From JANNYA01 sp031422315 (GTDB taxonomy: Bacteria > Pseudomonadota > Gammaproteobacteria > Xanthomonadales > SZUA-5): DNA of 64,000 bases. The stretch covers positions 109,793 through 173,792 of the forward strand of contig JANOQN010000036.1 of NCBI GenBank assembly GCA_031422315.1, written 5' to 3'. A model generated the notes under the pieces. That model was not told the DNA's origin, did not search any database, and saw only the letters and a program-made list of their open reading frames with translations. Each line of letters begins with the position of its first letter. Position 1 is the stretch's first letter. The position numbers and the translations under genes were made by a program. This document shows, in pieces, positions 16,326 through 25,426 of the stretch.

Positions 16326-17225
16326 CTACACCTGCCCAACCCAGCTCGCATCCGCCACTGCCAACCAGCGTGATCGAATGGCGTCCAGTTGCGCAGCGCT
16401 CAGTTCCGATTGCCCAAGCGCATGTAAATTCTGCTCAAACCGCCCCGGTTTTGTCGTACCGACTATCGCCACTGCAACGCCGGGCTGGCTGAGCGTAAAT
16501 TGCAGCGCGTGTAAGGCCGCTTGTTCAAGAGGTGTGTCAAGAAACGGATACGCGAGCTTTTGCAGGCGCTCAAAATAAGCGTGGTGATAGCTATCCTCGG
16601 GCAGTTTGCCGGTGCGCCACGCAACATTGGCGATCGGGCGTTTGGCGATCACGCCGACCTGCATTTTTAGCGCGAGCGGCAAGGTTTTGCTGATCGGCTC
16701 TTGATCAGCGACGCTCAATGAGGTTTGCAGCGTGTCAAACACCTTCAAACTCAGCGCGGTGCAGGCAAATTCGCCATCGCCCGAATAGCCGATGTAGCGG
16801 GTTTTGCCAACGGTTCGCGCATCTTCTAAGGCGCGGATTGCATCACCCTGCAGCAGCGTTTCGCTATCGCAAGAATGCAATTGCAAGAGGTCGACATAGT
16901 CGGTTTTCATGAGTTTCAGCGATTGGTCCAGCTGATCGGTAATGCCGTTACGGGACCAGTCTTTACGGGTAAAACCGTCGGTCGCGCCGCATTTGGTAAA
17001 CAGATAAAAATCCCGCCGCCGCGCCCTGGTCGCATGGCCAATCAGCGCTTCGCTCTCTTTATAAGCACTGGCGGTGTCAATCACGTTCAAACCGGCATCC
17101 AAGGCTTGATTGAGCAATTTGGTTATCGCTGCCTGCCCATCATGCGTTTGAAAGCCCAGTTCCGCGCCGCCGAAGCCTAGCGGCGTGAGGTGCATGTCGG
17201 TACGGCCTAATTGTCTTTTTTGCAT
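16326..17225 (-). CDS. Aldo/keto reductase
   Basis: About 299 residues in the NADPH-dependent aldo/keto reductase barrel. Seen: RQLGRTDMHLTPLGFGGAELG, the catalytic Asp/Tyr segment NVIDTASAYKESEALIGHA, the Lys segment FYLFTKCG, and the downstream YVDLLQLHSCD. C-terminal FTLSQPGVAVAIVGTTKPGRFEQN is the usual cofactor region. The ATG at 17225 (MQKRQLG) has AGGA upstream and is preferred over the ATG at 17258. pmbA ends just upstream and slightly overlaps the longer start, so the two are likely co-transcribed. Substrate unknown. Confidence 0.9.
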   Translation of the reverse strand: MQKRQLGRTDMHLTPLGFGGAELGFQTHDGQAAITKLLNQALDAGLNVIDTASAYKESEALIGHATRARRRDFYLFTKCGATDGFTRKDWSRNGITDQLDQSLKLMKTDYVDLLQLHSCDSETLLQGDAIRALEDARTVGKTRYIGYSGDGEFACTALSLKVFDTLQTSLSVADQEPISKTLPLALKMQVGVIAKRPIANVAWRTGKLPEDSYHHAYFERLQKLAYPFLDTPLEQAALHALQFTLSQPGVAVAIVGTTKPGRFEQNLHALGQSELSAAQLDAIRSRWLAVADASWVGQV

Positions 17226-17244
17226 ATTGAGTATCCTAATGTGG

Positions 17245-18591
17245 TTATGAACCCGCAATCGTCATAGCCGCCAGCAATGCCGAACCGGTGTGGACCCCAC
17301 CGCGCCGATCCACATCATTGCCAATAGCGATCAAGTCTTGATACATCTTGCGCAAATTTCCGGCAATCGTTACTTCGCTGACCGGATAGCAAATTTCGCC
17401 ATTTTCTACCCAAAAGCCGGCGGCGCCCCTTGAGTAATCTCCGGTCACGCCGTTTACGCCTTGGCCCATCAATTCAGTCACCCAAAAACCGGTGCCCATG
17501 GCTTGCAGCAGCTCAGCGTGGCCGCCCGCATTGCTAGAAACCGTTAAATTGTGCAGTCCGCCCGCGTTGCCGGTGCTTTGCAAACCGAGCTTTCGCGCCG
17601 AATAGCTGCCCAGCACATAGCGGGTCAGTACGCCGGATTCGATCAGAGACTGATTGATCGTCGCGACGCCTTCGGCATCAAAATTCGCGCTGCCAAACGC
17701 CCGCTCAAGATGCGGCGTTTCGAGCCAATGGCACCAATCGGGCAAGAGTTTTTCGCCCACTGCGCCCAATAGAAAAGACGATTTACGATATTGCGCGCCA
17801 CCCGCCACGGCTGAGGTCAAATGGCCCACAAATCCGCGTGTTAATTCAGGCGTCAACAGTATTTTCGCGGTGCGGGTAGAAAGCTGGCGCGGCTGCAGGC
17901 GCCGGAGACTCTTTTCGGCCGCGCGCAGGCCAATCGTTTCTGCGTTCTTTAATTCGGCAAAATCGCGCGCGGCGTCGTAGTCATAATCACGCTCCATCAG
18001 GCCATCGCCGGCGTCCGCCACGAACGAGGCCGACACCGAATAACTGGTGCCCGCCTCTACCCCGACAAAACCGTGGCTGTTGGCGTACACGCTGTAACTT
18101 TTACTCGCGCTAACGCCCGCGCCTTCGGAATTGGTAATGCGCGGATCCGCATTTAAGCCGGCCGCTTCGCAGCGCTTGCCCAATGCAATCGCCGCTTCTG
18201 GCGTTAAATCGTGCGCGAACCACAGTTTAAGATCTGGATCCTGCTTGGCCATGCGCGCGGCATCGGCCAAGCCGTGGCAGCTATCGGCTTCAGTGTGGCG
18301 CGCAATCGCAATCGCCTGTTCGAGCGTGTCTAGTATCGACTTTGGCGATAAATCGGCGCTGCTGGCGCTGCCTTTGCGCTGATTCACGTAAACCGTAAGC
18401 GATAGCCCGCGATCCAGCGTGTGCTCAATCGTTTCCACATCGCCCAAACGCACGTTCACGCTCAAGCCTTGATCGACGTTCAAGCCTACATCGGCTTGAT
18501 CCGCGCCAGCTAGTTTGGCTCGGCGAACGACGTCAATTGCTAATTCTTGCAGCGCGCTGATCTCGGCGCGCAGCTCTGTGGGTGTGGTCAT
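17245..18591 (-). CDS. pmbA: Metalloprotease subunit PmbA (TldE)
   Basis: About 448 residues. PmbA/TldE pairs with TldD to form a cytosolic metalloprotease that trims unfolded peptides, microcin B17 precursor and the CcdA antitoxin in E. coli. Family segments: ADVGLNVDQGLSVNVRLGDVETIEHTLDRGL, ITNSEGAGVSASKSYSVYANSHGF, AKILLTPELTRGFVGHL, NFDAEGVATINQSLIESGVLTRYVLGSYSARKLG and GVTGDYSRGAAGFWVENGEI. TldE lacks the zinc motif, as here. I use the ATG at 18591 (MTTPTELR), not 18618. tldD is not in the window. Confidence 0.95.
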   Translation of the reverse strand: MTTPTELRAEISALQELAIDVVRRAKLAGADQADVGLNVDQGLSVNVRLGDVETIEHTLDRGLSLTVYVNQRKGSASSADLSPKSILDTLEQAIAIARHTEADSCHGLADAARMAKQDPDLKLWFAHDLTPEAAIALGKRCEAAGLNADPRITNSEGAGVSASKSYSVYANSHGFVGVEAGTSYSVSASFVADAGDGLMERDYDYDAARDFAELKNAETIGLRAAEKSLRRLQPRQLSTRTAKILLTPELTRGFVGHLTSAVAGGAQYRKSSFLLGAVGEKLLPDWCHWLETPHLERAFGSANFDAEGVATINQSLIESGVLTRYVLGSYSARKLGLQSTGNAGGLHNLTVSSNAGGHAELLQAMGTGFWVTELMGQGVNGVTGDYSRGAAGFWVENGEICYPVSEVTIAGNLRKMYQDLIAIGNDVDRRGGVHTGSALLAAMTIAGS

Positions 18592-18636
18592 TTGATTTAA
18601 TCCGAGTGGTTTGATCATTGCGCCAAGGTTAGCGTC

Positions 18637-18731
18637 TCGTCATTCCCGCGAAGGCGGGAACCCAGGCTCCATATTCGTTCGGTTGAGCTTAGACACCTGT
18701 ACCTGGGTCCCTGCCTTCGCGGGGATGACGA
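18637..18731. repeat. REPIN-like element, copy 2
   Basis: Starts TCGTCATTCCCGCGAAGGCG and ends GCCTTCGCGGGGATGACGA, an inverted pair with a shorter spacer than copy 1 (95 bp overall). The spacer also carries CCCAGGCTCC and ACCTGGGTCC, which pair. Located just upstream of pmbA and downstream of sixA. Confidence 0.75.
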
Positions 18732-18797
18732 CTAGAAGAAACGTGCGGCTACCCGCAAACCACAATTTCGTCCTGACAAATGCACTACCAACCAAAC

Positions 18798-19265
18798 CTA
18801 AGCGCTATGAAAATGCTGCAGCCGCGCCGATCCAGGTGACAAATCACCATCCGGCAAGCTCACCCAAGCAATAGAACCTGGCGACATGCCGCGAAAATTG
18901 CCGCTTTGGCCGGTGCATAAAAACGCCAGCAACGCCTCAAAACCTGGGTTGTGACCGACTAACATGACATCTCCGCTATGGCTTTCCAGCACTTGCAGCA
19001 ACGTCGCGACACTGCCTTCGTAGATGCTCTCAACGCTAATGCGTTCGCTCACATTGAGCTTTTCAGCCAACACATCGGCGCTTTGCTGAGTGCGAACCGA
19101 AGGCGAGCAGAGCAGCTTGATTGGGGTAGTGAGGTGCTGCGCTAACCATTCGCCAGCTCTATGCGCTTGCGCTTGGCCGACCGCGGAAAGTGCCCGGGCT
19201 CGGTCATCGGTGCCTGGATCGGCGTGTGCGTGGCGGCAAAGTAAGATGTGTCGTTGTGTGCTCAA
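18798..19265 (-). CDS. sixA: Phosphohistidine phosphatase SixA
   Basis: 155 residues of the histidine phosphatase (phosphoglycerate mutase-like) fold. The catalytic RHG-type motif appears as LLCRHAHADPG near the N-terminus, with a second His segment MLVGHNPGFEALLAFL. SixA removes phosphate from histidine in phosphorelay proteins; in E. coli its targets include ArcB and NPr. Start is a TTG (no ATG available), 3 nt after the stop of the SRPBCC gene, so the two form an operon. Confidence 0.92.
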   Translation of the reverse strand: MSTQRHILLCRHAHADPGTDDRARALSAVGQAQAHRAGEWLAQHLTTPIKLLCSPSVRTQQSADVLAEKLNVSERISVESIYEGSVATLLQVLESHSGDVMLVGHNPGFEALLAFLCTGQSGNFRGMSPGSIAWVSLPDGDLSPGSARLQHFHSA

Positions 19266-19268
19266 GGC

Positions 19269-20318
19269 CTACTCGATCGGAATATAAACGTTGGTTTCAA
19301 ACTGCGCTTCGAGCGTTTCTGGTGGGCTCAGATATTCAACAAACTGTTTGCGACCTGACTCGACAGGTGACACACGCATGTCGTGCACGCCTAAATACGC
19401 CAGCATTTTGTCGCGCGTTTGCCCGGCGAGCTTCCAACTATCGCGCAGGCCAATATGCTTACCGACTAAGAATTTACCGCCCGGCGTTTGAATGGCCTTG
19501 ATTTCAGGTGGCAGCTTCAAGCCGTCAACACGATCAACCGGCACGGTGACGTCGAAAGTGACCACATAGGCCGCATCATCGCGCGATAGCTCCATAAACT
19601 GTGGGCCGGTGGCGGTCAACGTATTGGCGGCTACGGCGCGCTCAAGCTTTTCAATGGCGACTTGGCGATCACGCGGGATATTGAGCGGGTCGGTTGAATA
19701 GCCGCGAGAAGTATTCGTCAGCTGCAATGCATTAGCGGGCGCTAGCACTTTCGTTTCAATAGCGGTTTCAGCGTAATCGCTGGCGTACGGCGAATTTTCC
19801 AGCATCGCTTTTAAACTGGCGAGCGCCAAGTTGAGTTTATCGCCCTGTTCCGAATCCAGATAAAGCCCTTTATAGCGCGCGTACAAACCATCGAATTTTG
19901 TCGCGTAGCTCATTTTGAGCGTTACGCCTACGTCTTGCGGCTCAATCAAAAACTTGCCGGTACCGTCACGACCTGGGCCCAAGTTAAGGCGCATATCGAC
20001 GAACTTTTCGCGTTCGCCGCCAGTAATGGCATGCATACCGCTGCCCACTGCGCGTTTGTTGGATACCCAAGTTGCTTGAGCGCCGACGCCAGAATCGATT
20101 TCGCTGAACTGGATTTCTGCGTCTGGATCGTCGCTCGTCCAAGGTGCCCAGGCAGCATAGCGCCGCAGACTATTGACCGAATCGTAAACGTGAATCGCAG
20201 GACGTTCGATTTCGATACTGCGCTCAATACGGCCTTCGCTAGGCAATAAAAACCCGAGCCCAACAAAAAACACAGCGGCAATCAGCAAGGCAATGACGAG
20301 TTCGATCAATGAGCGCAT
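19269..20318 (-). CDS. SRPBCC family protein with an N-terminal membrane anchor
   Basis: 349 residues. An N-terminal hydrophobic helix (LIELVIALLIAAVFFVGLGFL) acts as anchor or signal, followed by an SRPBCC/START-like helix-grip domain (RIERSIEIERPAIHVYDSVNSL, YAAWAPWTSDDPDAEIQFSE, about residues 30-175). The C-terminal part (about 200-345) resembles a GyrI-like effector-binding domain. Such proteins bind hydrophobic ligands; the ligand here is unknown. First gene of an operon with sixA. Confidence 0.75.
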   Translation of the reverse strand: MRSLIELVIALLIAAVFFVGLGFLLPSEGRIERSIEIERPAIHVYDSVNSLRRYAAWAPWTSDDPDAEIQFSEIDSGVGAQATWVSNKRAVGSGMHAITGGEREKFVDMRLNLGPGRDGTGKFLIEPQDVGVTLKMSYATKFDGLYARYKGLYLDSEQGDKLNLALASLKAMLENSPYASDYAETAIETKVLAPANALQLTNTSRGYSTDPLNIPRDRQVAIEKLERAVAANTLTATGPQFMELSRDDAAYVVTFDVTVPVDRVDGLKLPPEIKAIQTPGGKFLVGKHIGLRDSWKLAGQTRDKMLAYLGVHDMRVSPVESGRKQFVEYLSPPETLEAQFETNVYIPIE

Positions 20319-20471
20319 TGAAAATCCTTATTCCAAAATGATGAGTTACACAGTTCTGAGGTACAAAAAACTAACGCCGAAAATTCAAAATAAATATCCG
20401 AAGTTACAGTGCAAAGCGCTCCGGAAGCAGACGCTAGTCTAGCGGGCTAGCGCGGTGTTGGCTACGCCAAT

Positions 20472-20858
20472 TTACGACTCTAATCCGGCTTCGTAAGTTT
20501 TCGCATCCAAAAGCGCATCAAATTCGCTCGGTTGGCTGGGCGTTAGGGTAAACATCCAGCCTGCCCCGTACGCGTCTGAATTAATCGTTTCTGGACTATC
20601 ACTGAGGGCGCTGTTGACGCTGCTAACAACGCCGGAAACCGGGCTGTAAACATCGCTAGCCGCTTTAACCGACTCCACTACCGCGCAAGTTGCCCCTGCG
20701 CTGAGCGTTTTGCCCACCGCTGGCAGCTCAACAAACACCAAATCGCCCAGTGCGCTTTGCGCGTGATCGGATATGCCAATGCAAACGCTGCCATCGGCAT
20801 TTTTTCTGGCCCATTCGTGGGATTTTAGATAGCGGCAATCTGCGTCTACTTTGCTCAT
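20472..20858 (-). CDS. gcvH: Glycine cleavage system H protein
   Basis: 128 residues. H protein carries the aminomethyl group on a lipoyl-lysine between the P, T and L proteins. The lipoylation site is VESVKAASDVYSPVSG, with the modified Lys in ESVKAAS. The N-terminal YLKSHEWARKNADGSVCIGISDHAQSALGDLVFVELP and C-terminal AYGAGWMFTL are diagnostic. Separated from gcvT by five unrelated genes. Confidence 0.96.
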   Translation of the reverse strand: MSKVDADCRYLKSHEWARKNADGSVCIGISDHAQSALGDLVFVELPAVGKTLSAGATCAVVESVKAASDVYSPVSGVVSSVNSALSDSPETINSDAYGAGWMFTLTPSQPSEFDALLDAKTYEAGLES

Positions 20859-21004
20859 AGTGATTCTGGCGTTGGGAAAGCGCTGAGTGTACCCAAAGCC
20901 CGGACGGGTGGAAGGGTCTCTATGAAAATACTTGCATTAATTGGCCGCAGGCTTGATTTTGACCGCACCAAAACCTCAACTTATTACTCTTTGATTTTGA
21001 AGCC

Positions 21005-21655
21005 ATGCTGCGCCAATCCACTATTCGCTATTCAGATTTGATCTTTGAAGCCGACACGCCAAGGCTGCCATCGGCTGGCGAGCTGGTGTTTTGGCTGCTG
21101 CCGCCGATGCAAAATGCGCGTGCGGTCATCAGCAAGCTTTTAGAAGTGCAATTGGGCCGATTAGTGCATTGGCGCATCGGCGAGTTCGGCAAACCCGAGC
21201 TAGCTTGCGGCACGGTTTCCATTAGCTACTCGCATACCCGTGCGCTGACATTAGTGGCGCTCAGCAAATCCGGAGCGATTGGCGTTGATATTGAAGGGCC
21301 GCGCGCACTCAGCCCGGCACTTTTAAAGCGCTGCTACACAGCACCCGAGCGGGCACTCTGCGCAGCTGAGCCCGACGCTGCTCGGCTAATTTGGTGCATG
21401 AAAGAGGCTTACGTCAAAGCCATTGGCCGTGGCATTGCATTTGGCTTGCAGCATATAGATTGCAGCGGCTCGGCAATTGAATTGATCGAACTGACCCAAG
21501 CGCCTAACCACTTTGAGCCGCCTGCTTTCAGTGCAAGCTACCAACTAATCGAGAACCACGTTGCCGCGCTGGTGTGTTTAACCGAAGCTCCGCAGGCATT
21601 TGTTGCGATTGACCTAAGGCAGCAGTGCCTGCAAATAGGAATCACCGCACAGTAA
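21005..21655 (+). CDS. 4'-phosphopantetheinyl transferase superfamily protein
   Basis: 216 residues of the Sfp/AcpT type, which attaches the phosphopantetheine arm of CoA to carrier proteins. The two magnesium/catalytic segments are present: IGVDIEGPRAL (residues about 96-106) and LIWCMKEAYVKAIGRGI (about 135-151), preceded by the FGKPELA and ISYSHTRALTLVAL segments. Length is typical of the broad-range Sfp group. No polyketide or peptide synthetase is nearby, so it may serve acyl carrier proteins made elsewhere. Single gene. Confidence 0.88.
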   Translation: MLRQSTIRYSDLIFEADTPRLPSAGELVFWLLPPMQNARAVISKLLEVQLGRLVHWRIGEFGKPELACGTVSISYSHTRALTLVALSKSGAIGVDIEGPRALSPALLKRCYTAPERALCAAEPDAARLIWCMKEAYVKAIGRGIAFGLQHIDCSGSAIELIELTQAPNHFEPPAFSASYQLIENHVAALVCLTEAPQAFVAIDLRQQCLQIGITAQ

Positions 21656-21792
21656 GTTACTGACCACCATGCTAGCAAAAGCGATATTCGGCTGAACATC
21701 AGCAGATTTAGCGATTTTTGACCCTTTTATTTGCGTGGCAAAGGACTTTCAATTGCCTGTTACACTAAAGCCCGACAATTTTTGGACATGAT

Positions 21793-24498
21793 TTGAGCAA
21801 AGTTACGCCGCTGCCACAGATCCCAGGTTACGAGCTGCACCGAGAAATTGGCGCAGGCGGAATGGCGCGCGTGTATCTGGCGACCCAAATCTCCTTAGAT
21901 CGAAAAGTGGCGCTGAAAGTCATGGCGCCGATGTTGGTGGCTGACCCAGCGTTTTCGAAGCGGTTTTTGCGCGAAGCGCGCATGCTGGCGAATTTGACGC
22001 ATCCGAATATTGTCGCGGTTTATGAGGTTAATGCTGGCGAAAGTAGCGATTTGCACTATTTTGCGATGCAGCACCTGGAAAGCGGCGATTTTTCATCCAG
22101 AATTCGCGCTGGGCTCAACGAGGTTGAGCTGGTGCGTGTATTGGTGGCGATTGCAAAAGCACTTAGCTTCGCGCATTCGCGCGGTGTGGTGCACCGTGAC
22201 GTGACGCCGGGCAACATCTTGTTCGACAGCGCCAACAACCCGGTACTCACGGATTTTGGCATTGCCCGCAGCCAGCACAGCGGCAGTCGAATCACCCAAA
22301 CCGGCGTTTCGATTGGCACATCAAGCTACATGAGCCCTGAGCAGGCGCGCGGTGGTGATGTTGATGCAAGAAGCGATCTCTATTGCTTGGGTGCACTGAC
22401 GTTTGAAGCGCTGACTGGACACCCGCCCTATCAGGGCATTGACGGTTTCGCCGTGGCTTACGCGCATGTGTTCGAGCCAATTCCCAGACTGCCGATGGCG
22501 GTTGCACACTGGCAGCCATTTTTGGACAAAGTGCTGGCGAAAGATCCGGGTGAGCGCTTCGCGAGTGGCGAGCAGTTCACTACGGCTTTGGGTGACGTGC
22601 CCGTCAGCGCTCAACGAAAAATACCAACCAGAGCGCTCAGCGCGCCCGGCTCAAAAGATTTTGAAACGCTGAGCCCGGGCGGCTTGCTGGCGCAGCAGTT
22701 AGGTGAAGGTATCAAAGCGTATGAAGCGCAAAAATTGCAGGGAAGTGGGATTGCGAGTGAAGCAAACGCACCGCACATTTCTGCGCAAACCGTAGCACTA
22801 AATGCGGTACCTCAAAAAGTTCAGGCAGCTGAGAAACAAGATCAGCGCAAAGCACCGTTGCAACCGCAATCGGTGCCACCGCCGCAAGCACGAAAGACTG
22901 ACTTTGCTACGCCGACGTCAAGTGGCGCATCAAAGTGGCCGTGGATATTCGCTGGCATAGCCGGTTTGGGTGCGGTTGTTTCCGGTGCTGCTTGGTGGAT
23001 GCAAAATCGGCCGACGAATTTCGATCCGGTGACGGTTTCTGACGCACCCTTAGAAACACCAAAAGCGCCCGCCAAATTAACGCCGCCGATTGCAAACGAG
23101 GAGCCTGCGCCAAATCCCGGTGTAACTGAACTCACGGACCCGAGTTTGGATCCGAATGCGGATCCGCTTTTGCTCACCCAAACTCCGCTGGATGCCACAG
23201 ACCCTAAGCCCGGCGACTTTGGCCCGCCGACACGCGCCGAATTTGTCAAACCGTATTTGGCAAACGGCAAGTTACTGGTATCGAAAAATCAGTGTTTTGG
23301 TGCCCGATTTGGCGCGATGGACGCGTTCCGGCAAACGCTGGTTTTCCTGCCAAAATCGCCCGAGGCACTTGCCGGTGCAGCGCAATGTGGAGCCTATCTC
23401 AAGGCACAAATTGACGCCGCGTTAGCGCTTACAGCGCCCGATGCCGCGCAGCTCCAACCCAGCTTGGATTTACTGACACACGCTCAACGCAGCAATAAAG
23501 ACTTTGGGCCAGCATCGCCAGAATTGAAGCTCGTATTGAGTGAACGCCAGCGCGCTGCATCGTATTGGATAGAGCAGGCCAAACCTACCGAGAAGAGTTG
23601 GGACTGGGCTAAAGGTGAAATGTTCTACGCTGCAGCTGCTTTGTTTGAGCCAAAAGATCCTCGAATAGCGGAAGGACTGGCGCGCTTAAGCAAACTGGCA
23701 AAACCAGGCTTCCAGTTTGCCGACTCGCTCAAATCAGGTGGCAACGCCCCGGCCATGTTGATTCTTGGGGCGGGCAGCGTAACGCTGCGCGATGCTAAAG
23801 GCGGCAGCAAATCGGCAAAAATCGGTGAAAATTTCGCGATTGCGCGCTATGAAACTAGCCTGGGCGAATACCAGCGTTTCGTCAAAGCAAACAGTCACCG
23901 CACTACCGCGCGCGGCTGTAAAGATTCAGAAGATTTCGCGCTGTTTGGCGATAGTAAAGAGCGCACTTTCACGAGCCCAGGCTTTAACCAAGATGCCAAA
24001 TCGCCAGTGGTATGCGTTGGATTTAATGATGCACAGGCTTACACCAAATGGCTCAGCCGTGAAACGGGTGAAAACTACCGATTGCTGAGCGAATCGGAAT
24101 GGCAATTTGCTGCAAGCAAACAGGGCGGCGTAAGCTGCAAAACCGGCAATCTAGGCGATATCAGCTACGGCAAACAGTTTAAAGAACGCGATGTACTGAG
24201 CTGCGATGATGGTTTTGCTGGCACCGCGCCGGTCGGCAGCTTTGGCGGCGCAGTGGCGGATTTGATCGGTAACGCGCGCGAGTGGGTCGCAGATTGCCGT
24301 AACGATGCGATCACAGGCCATCCAGGCAATGAAAAACCCTGGCAGTCCGGTAACTGCAAAGAGCGCATGGTGCTCGGCAGCGCATGGATTAGCGGCAAAA
24401 AAGAAAACACCGCCGCAGTTCGCAATCGTTTTGGGCCAGACGAATTGAACAATACCGTCGGTTTTAGGGTTGCGCGCGACGTCGTGCAACGTGATTAA
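21793..24498 (+). CDS. Serine/threonine protein kinase with a C-terminal SUMF1 (formylglycine-generating enzyme-like) domain
   Basis: 901 residues. Hanks-type kinase at about 10-270: glycine loop GAGGMARVYLA, VALKVMAP (ATP Lys), FLREARML (helix C Glu), VVHRDVTPGNILFD, DFGIAR and GTSSYMSPEQA. The catalytic loop has Thr where HRDxKPxN kinases have Lys. A Pro/Gln-rich linker leads to one membrane helix (WPWIFAGIAGLGAVVSGAAWW, about 380-400). The outer part is a helical stalk and a SUMF1-like domain (about 650-900: FAIARYETSLGEYQRFVKA, VADLIGNAREWVADC, NTVGFRVARD). Start is TTG; the ATG 5 nt upstream meets a stop after one codon. An FHA protein gene follows by 82 bp, as in phospho-signalling pairs. 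Confidence 0.9.
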   Translation: MSKVTPLPQIPGYELHREIGAGGMARVYLATQISLDRKVALKVMAPMLVADPAFSKRFLREARMLANLTHPNIVAVYEVNAGESSDLHYFAMQHLESGDFSSRIRAGLNEVELVRVLVAIAKALSFAHSRGVVHRDVTPGNILFDSANNPVLTDFGIARSQHSGSRITQTGVSIGTSSYMSPEQARGGDVDARSDLYCLGALTFEALTGHPPYQGIDGFAVAYAHVFEPIPRLPMAVAHWQPFLDKVLAKDPGERFASGEQFTTALGDVPVSAQRKIPTRALSAPGSKDFETLSPGGLLAQQLGEGIKAYEAQKLQGSGIASEANAPHISAQTVALNAVPQKVQAAEKQDQRKAPLQPQSVPPPQARKTDFATPTSSGASKWPWIFAGIAGLGAVVSGAAWWMQNRPTNFDPVTVSDAPLETPKAPAKLTPPIANEEPAPNPGVTELTDPSLDPNADPLLLTQTPLDATDPKPGDFGPPTRAEFVKPYLANGKLLVSKNQCFGARFGAMDAFRQTLVFLPKSPEALAGAAQCGAYLKAQIDAALALTAPDAAQLQPSLDLLTHAQRSNKDFGPASPELKLVLSERQRAASYWIEQAKPTEKSWDWAKGEMFYAAAALFEPKDPRIAEGLARLSKLAKPGFQFADSLKSGGNAPAMLILGAGSVTLRDAKGGSKSAKIGENFAIARYETSLGEYQRFVKANSHRTTARGCKDSEDFALFGDSKERTFTSPGFNQDAKSPVVCVGFNDAQAYTKWLSRETGENYRLLSESEWQFAASKQGGVSCKTGNLGDISYGKQFKERDVLSCDDGFAGTAPVGSFGGAVADLIGNAREWVADCRNDAITGHPGNEKPWQSGNCKERMVLGSAWISGKKENTAAVRNRFGPDELNNTVGFRVARDVVQRD

Positions 24499-24580
24499 TG
24501 TGCAGCGTAATAAAAGTAAGCAGTCAAGCCGGGCCAAAACTGGCTCCGACCTTTTTCCGAAAAATTAGCAGAGTATCCGT

Positions 24581-25426
24581 ATGAGACTTATCTTTCCGAA
24601 CAGCGAGCATGCGCCAATAGAGCTTGAAAACGGCCTGTATTTGATTGGCAATTCTAGCCACGCACAGATTGTATTGACTGCTGCCAGCATTGGTGAAAAG
24701 CACGCCGATATTCAATCCAATAACGGCAATGCGATGATTACGCCCGGCACGCCAGAAGCGCTGATTTTGATCAACAACGCGCGGGTGCAGCGCGCAACCG
24801 AGTTCAAGCCCGGCGATTTGCTACAGCTGGGTGATGTGCGCATTCGCGTGGTGGCAACCGACAAAGCGGTCGCCGGCGCGGGCTCCATTCCGATCACCGT
24901 GAAACGCCAAGAAGAGGACGATGGCCGCACCAAAATCCGATCTGCGCTGCCTAAATTCATGCTGCGCGGGGTTTCCGGCGTCACCTTTGGCAAAGTATTC
25001 CCGCTCAGCGGCGTAACCGTAATTGGCCGCGCACCTGAATGCGATCTATCGATTCCAACCGATGAAATTTCGCGCCGCCACGCCGAATTACGGGTCAGCC
25101 AAGATGGCGTCATGGTGGAAGATTTGGGCTCTGCCAATGGCACCTTCGTCAATGATCGACGCGTTACCCGCGAATTACTCAAGCATGGTGATGAACTGCG
25201 CTTTGATCAGCTACGATTTCAGCTGATTGCACCGGGCAAAGAAATGCTGCAAAGCACGCAAGCGTCTAATCCATCCGCCGCTGCCAATCAGGCAGCCGCC
25301 GCTGCGGCAAATGCGCAAGCCAACAACGCGGCTGGTGGCGGCATGCCGACTTGGATGTGGGCGCTGCTGATTGTGGTGGCGCTGGTGCTGCTATTTTTAG
25401 CGGCAAAGTTTTCAGGCTCCATATAA
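24581..25426 (+). CDS. Double-FHA domain membrane protein
   Basis: 281 residues. The first 90 residues look like a degenerate FHA domain (NGLYLIGNSSHAQIVL without the usual GR, GEKHADIQ). The second FHA (about 125-215) is canonical: GVTVIGRAPECDLSIPTDEISRRHAELRV with Gly-Arg, Ser and His phosphothreonine-reading residues, then DLGSANGTFVNDRRV. An Ala/Asn-rich spacer leads to a C-terminal membrane helix (WMWALLIVVALVLLFLAAKF). FHA domains read phosphothreonine, so the kinase next door is the likely partner. The stop overlaps the next gene's ATG by one base (TAATG). Confidence 0.9.
   Translation: MRLIFPNSEHAPIELENGLYLIGNSSHAQIVLTAASIGEKHADIQSNNGNAMITPGTPEALILINNARVQRATEFKPGDLLQLGDVRIRVVATDKAVAGAGSIPITVKRQEEDDGRTKIRSALPKFMLRGVSGVTFGKVFPLSGVTVIGRAPECDLSIPTDEISRRHAELRVSQDGVMVEDLGSANGTFVNDRRVTRELLKHGDELRFDQLRFQLIAPGKEMLQSTQASNPSAAANQAAAAAANAQANNAAGGGMPTWMWALLIVVALVLLFLAAKFSGSI

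Noticed and set aside
21793..25426. Type VI secretion regulatory cluster
   Set aside because: Kinase and FHA genes alone are present; no Tss genes (sheath, baseplate, VgrG, ClpV) occur in the window.
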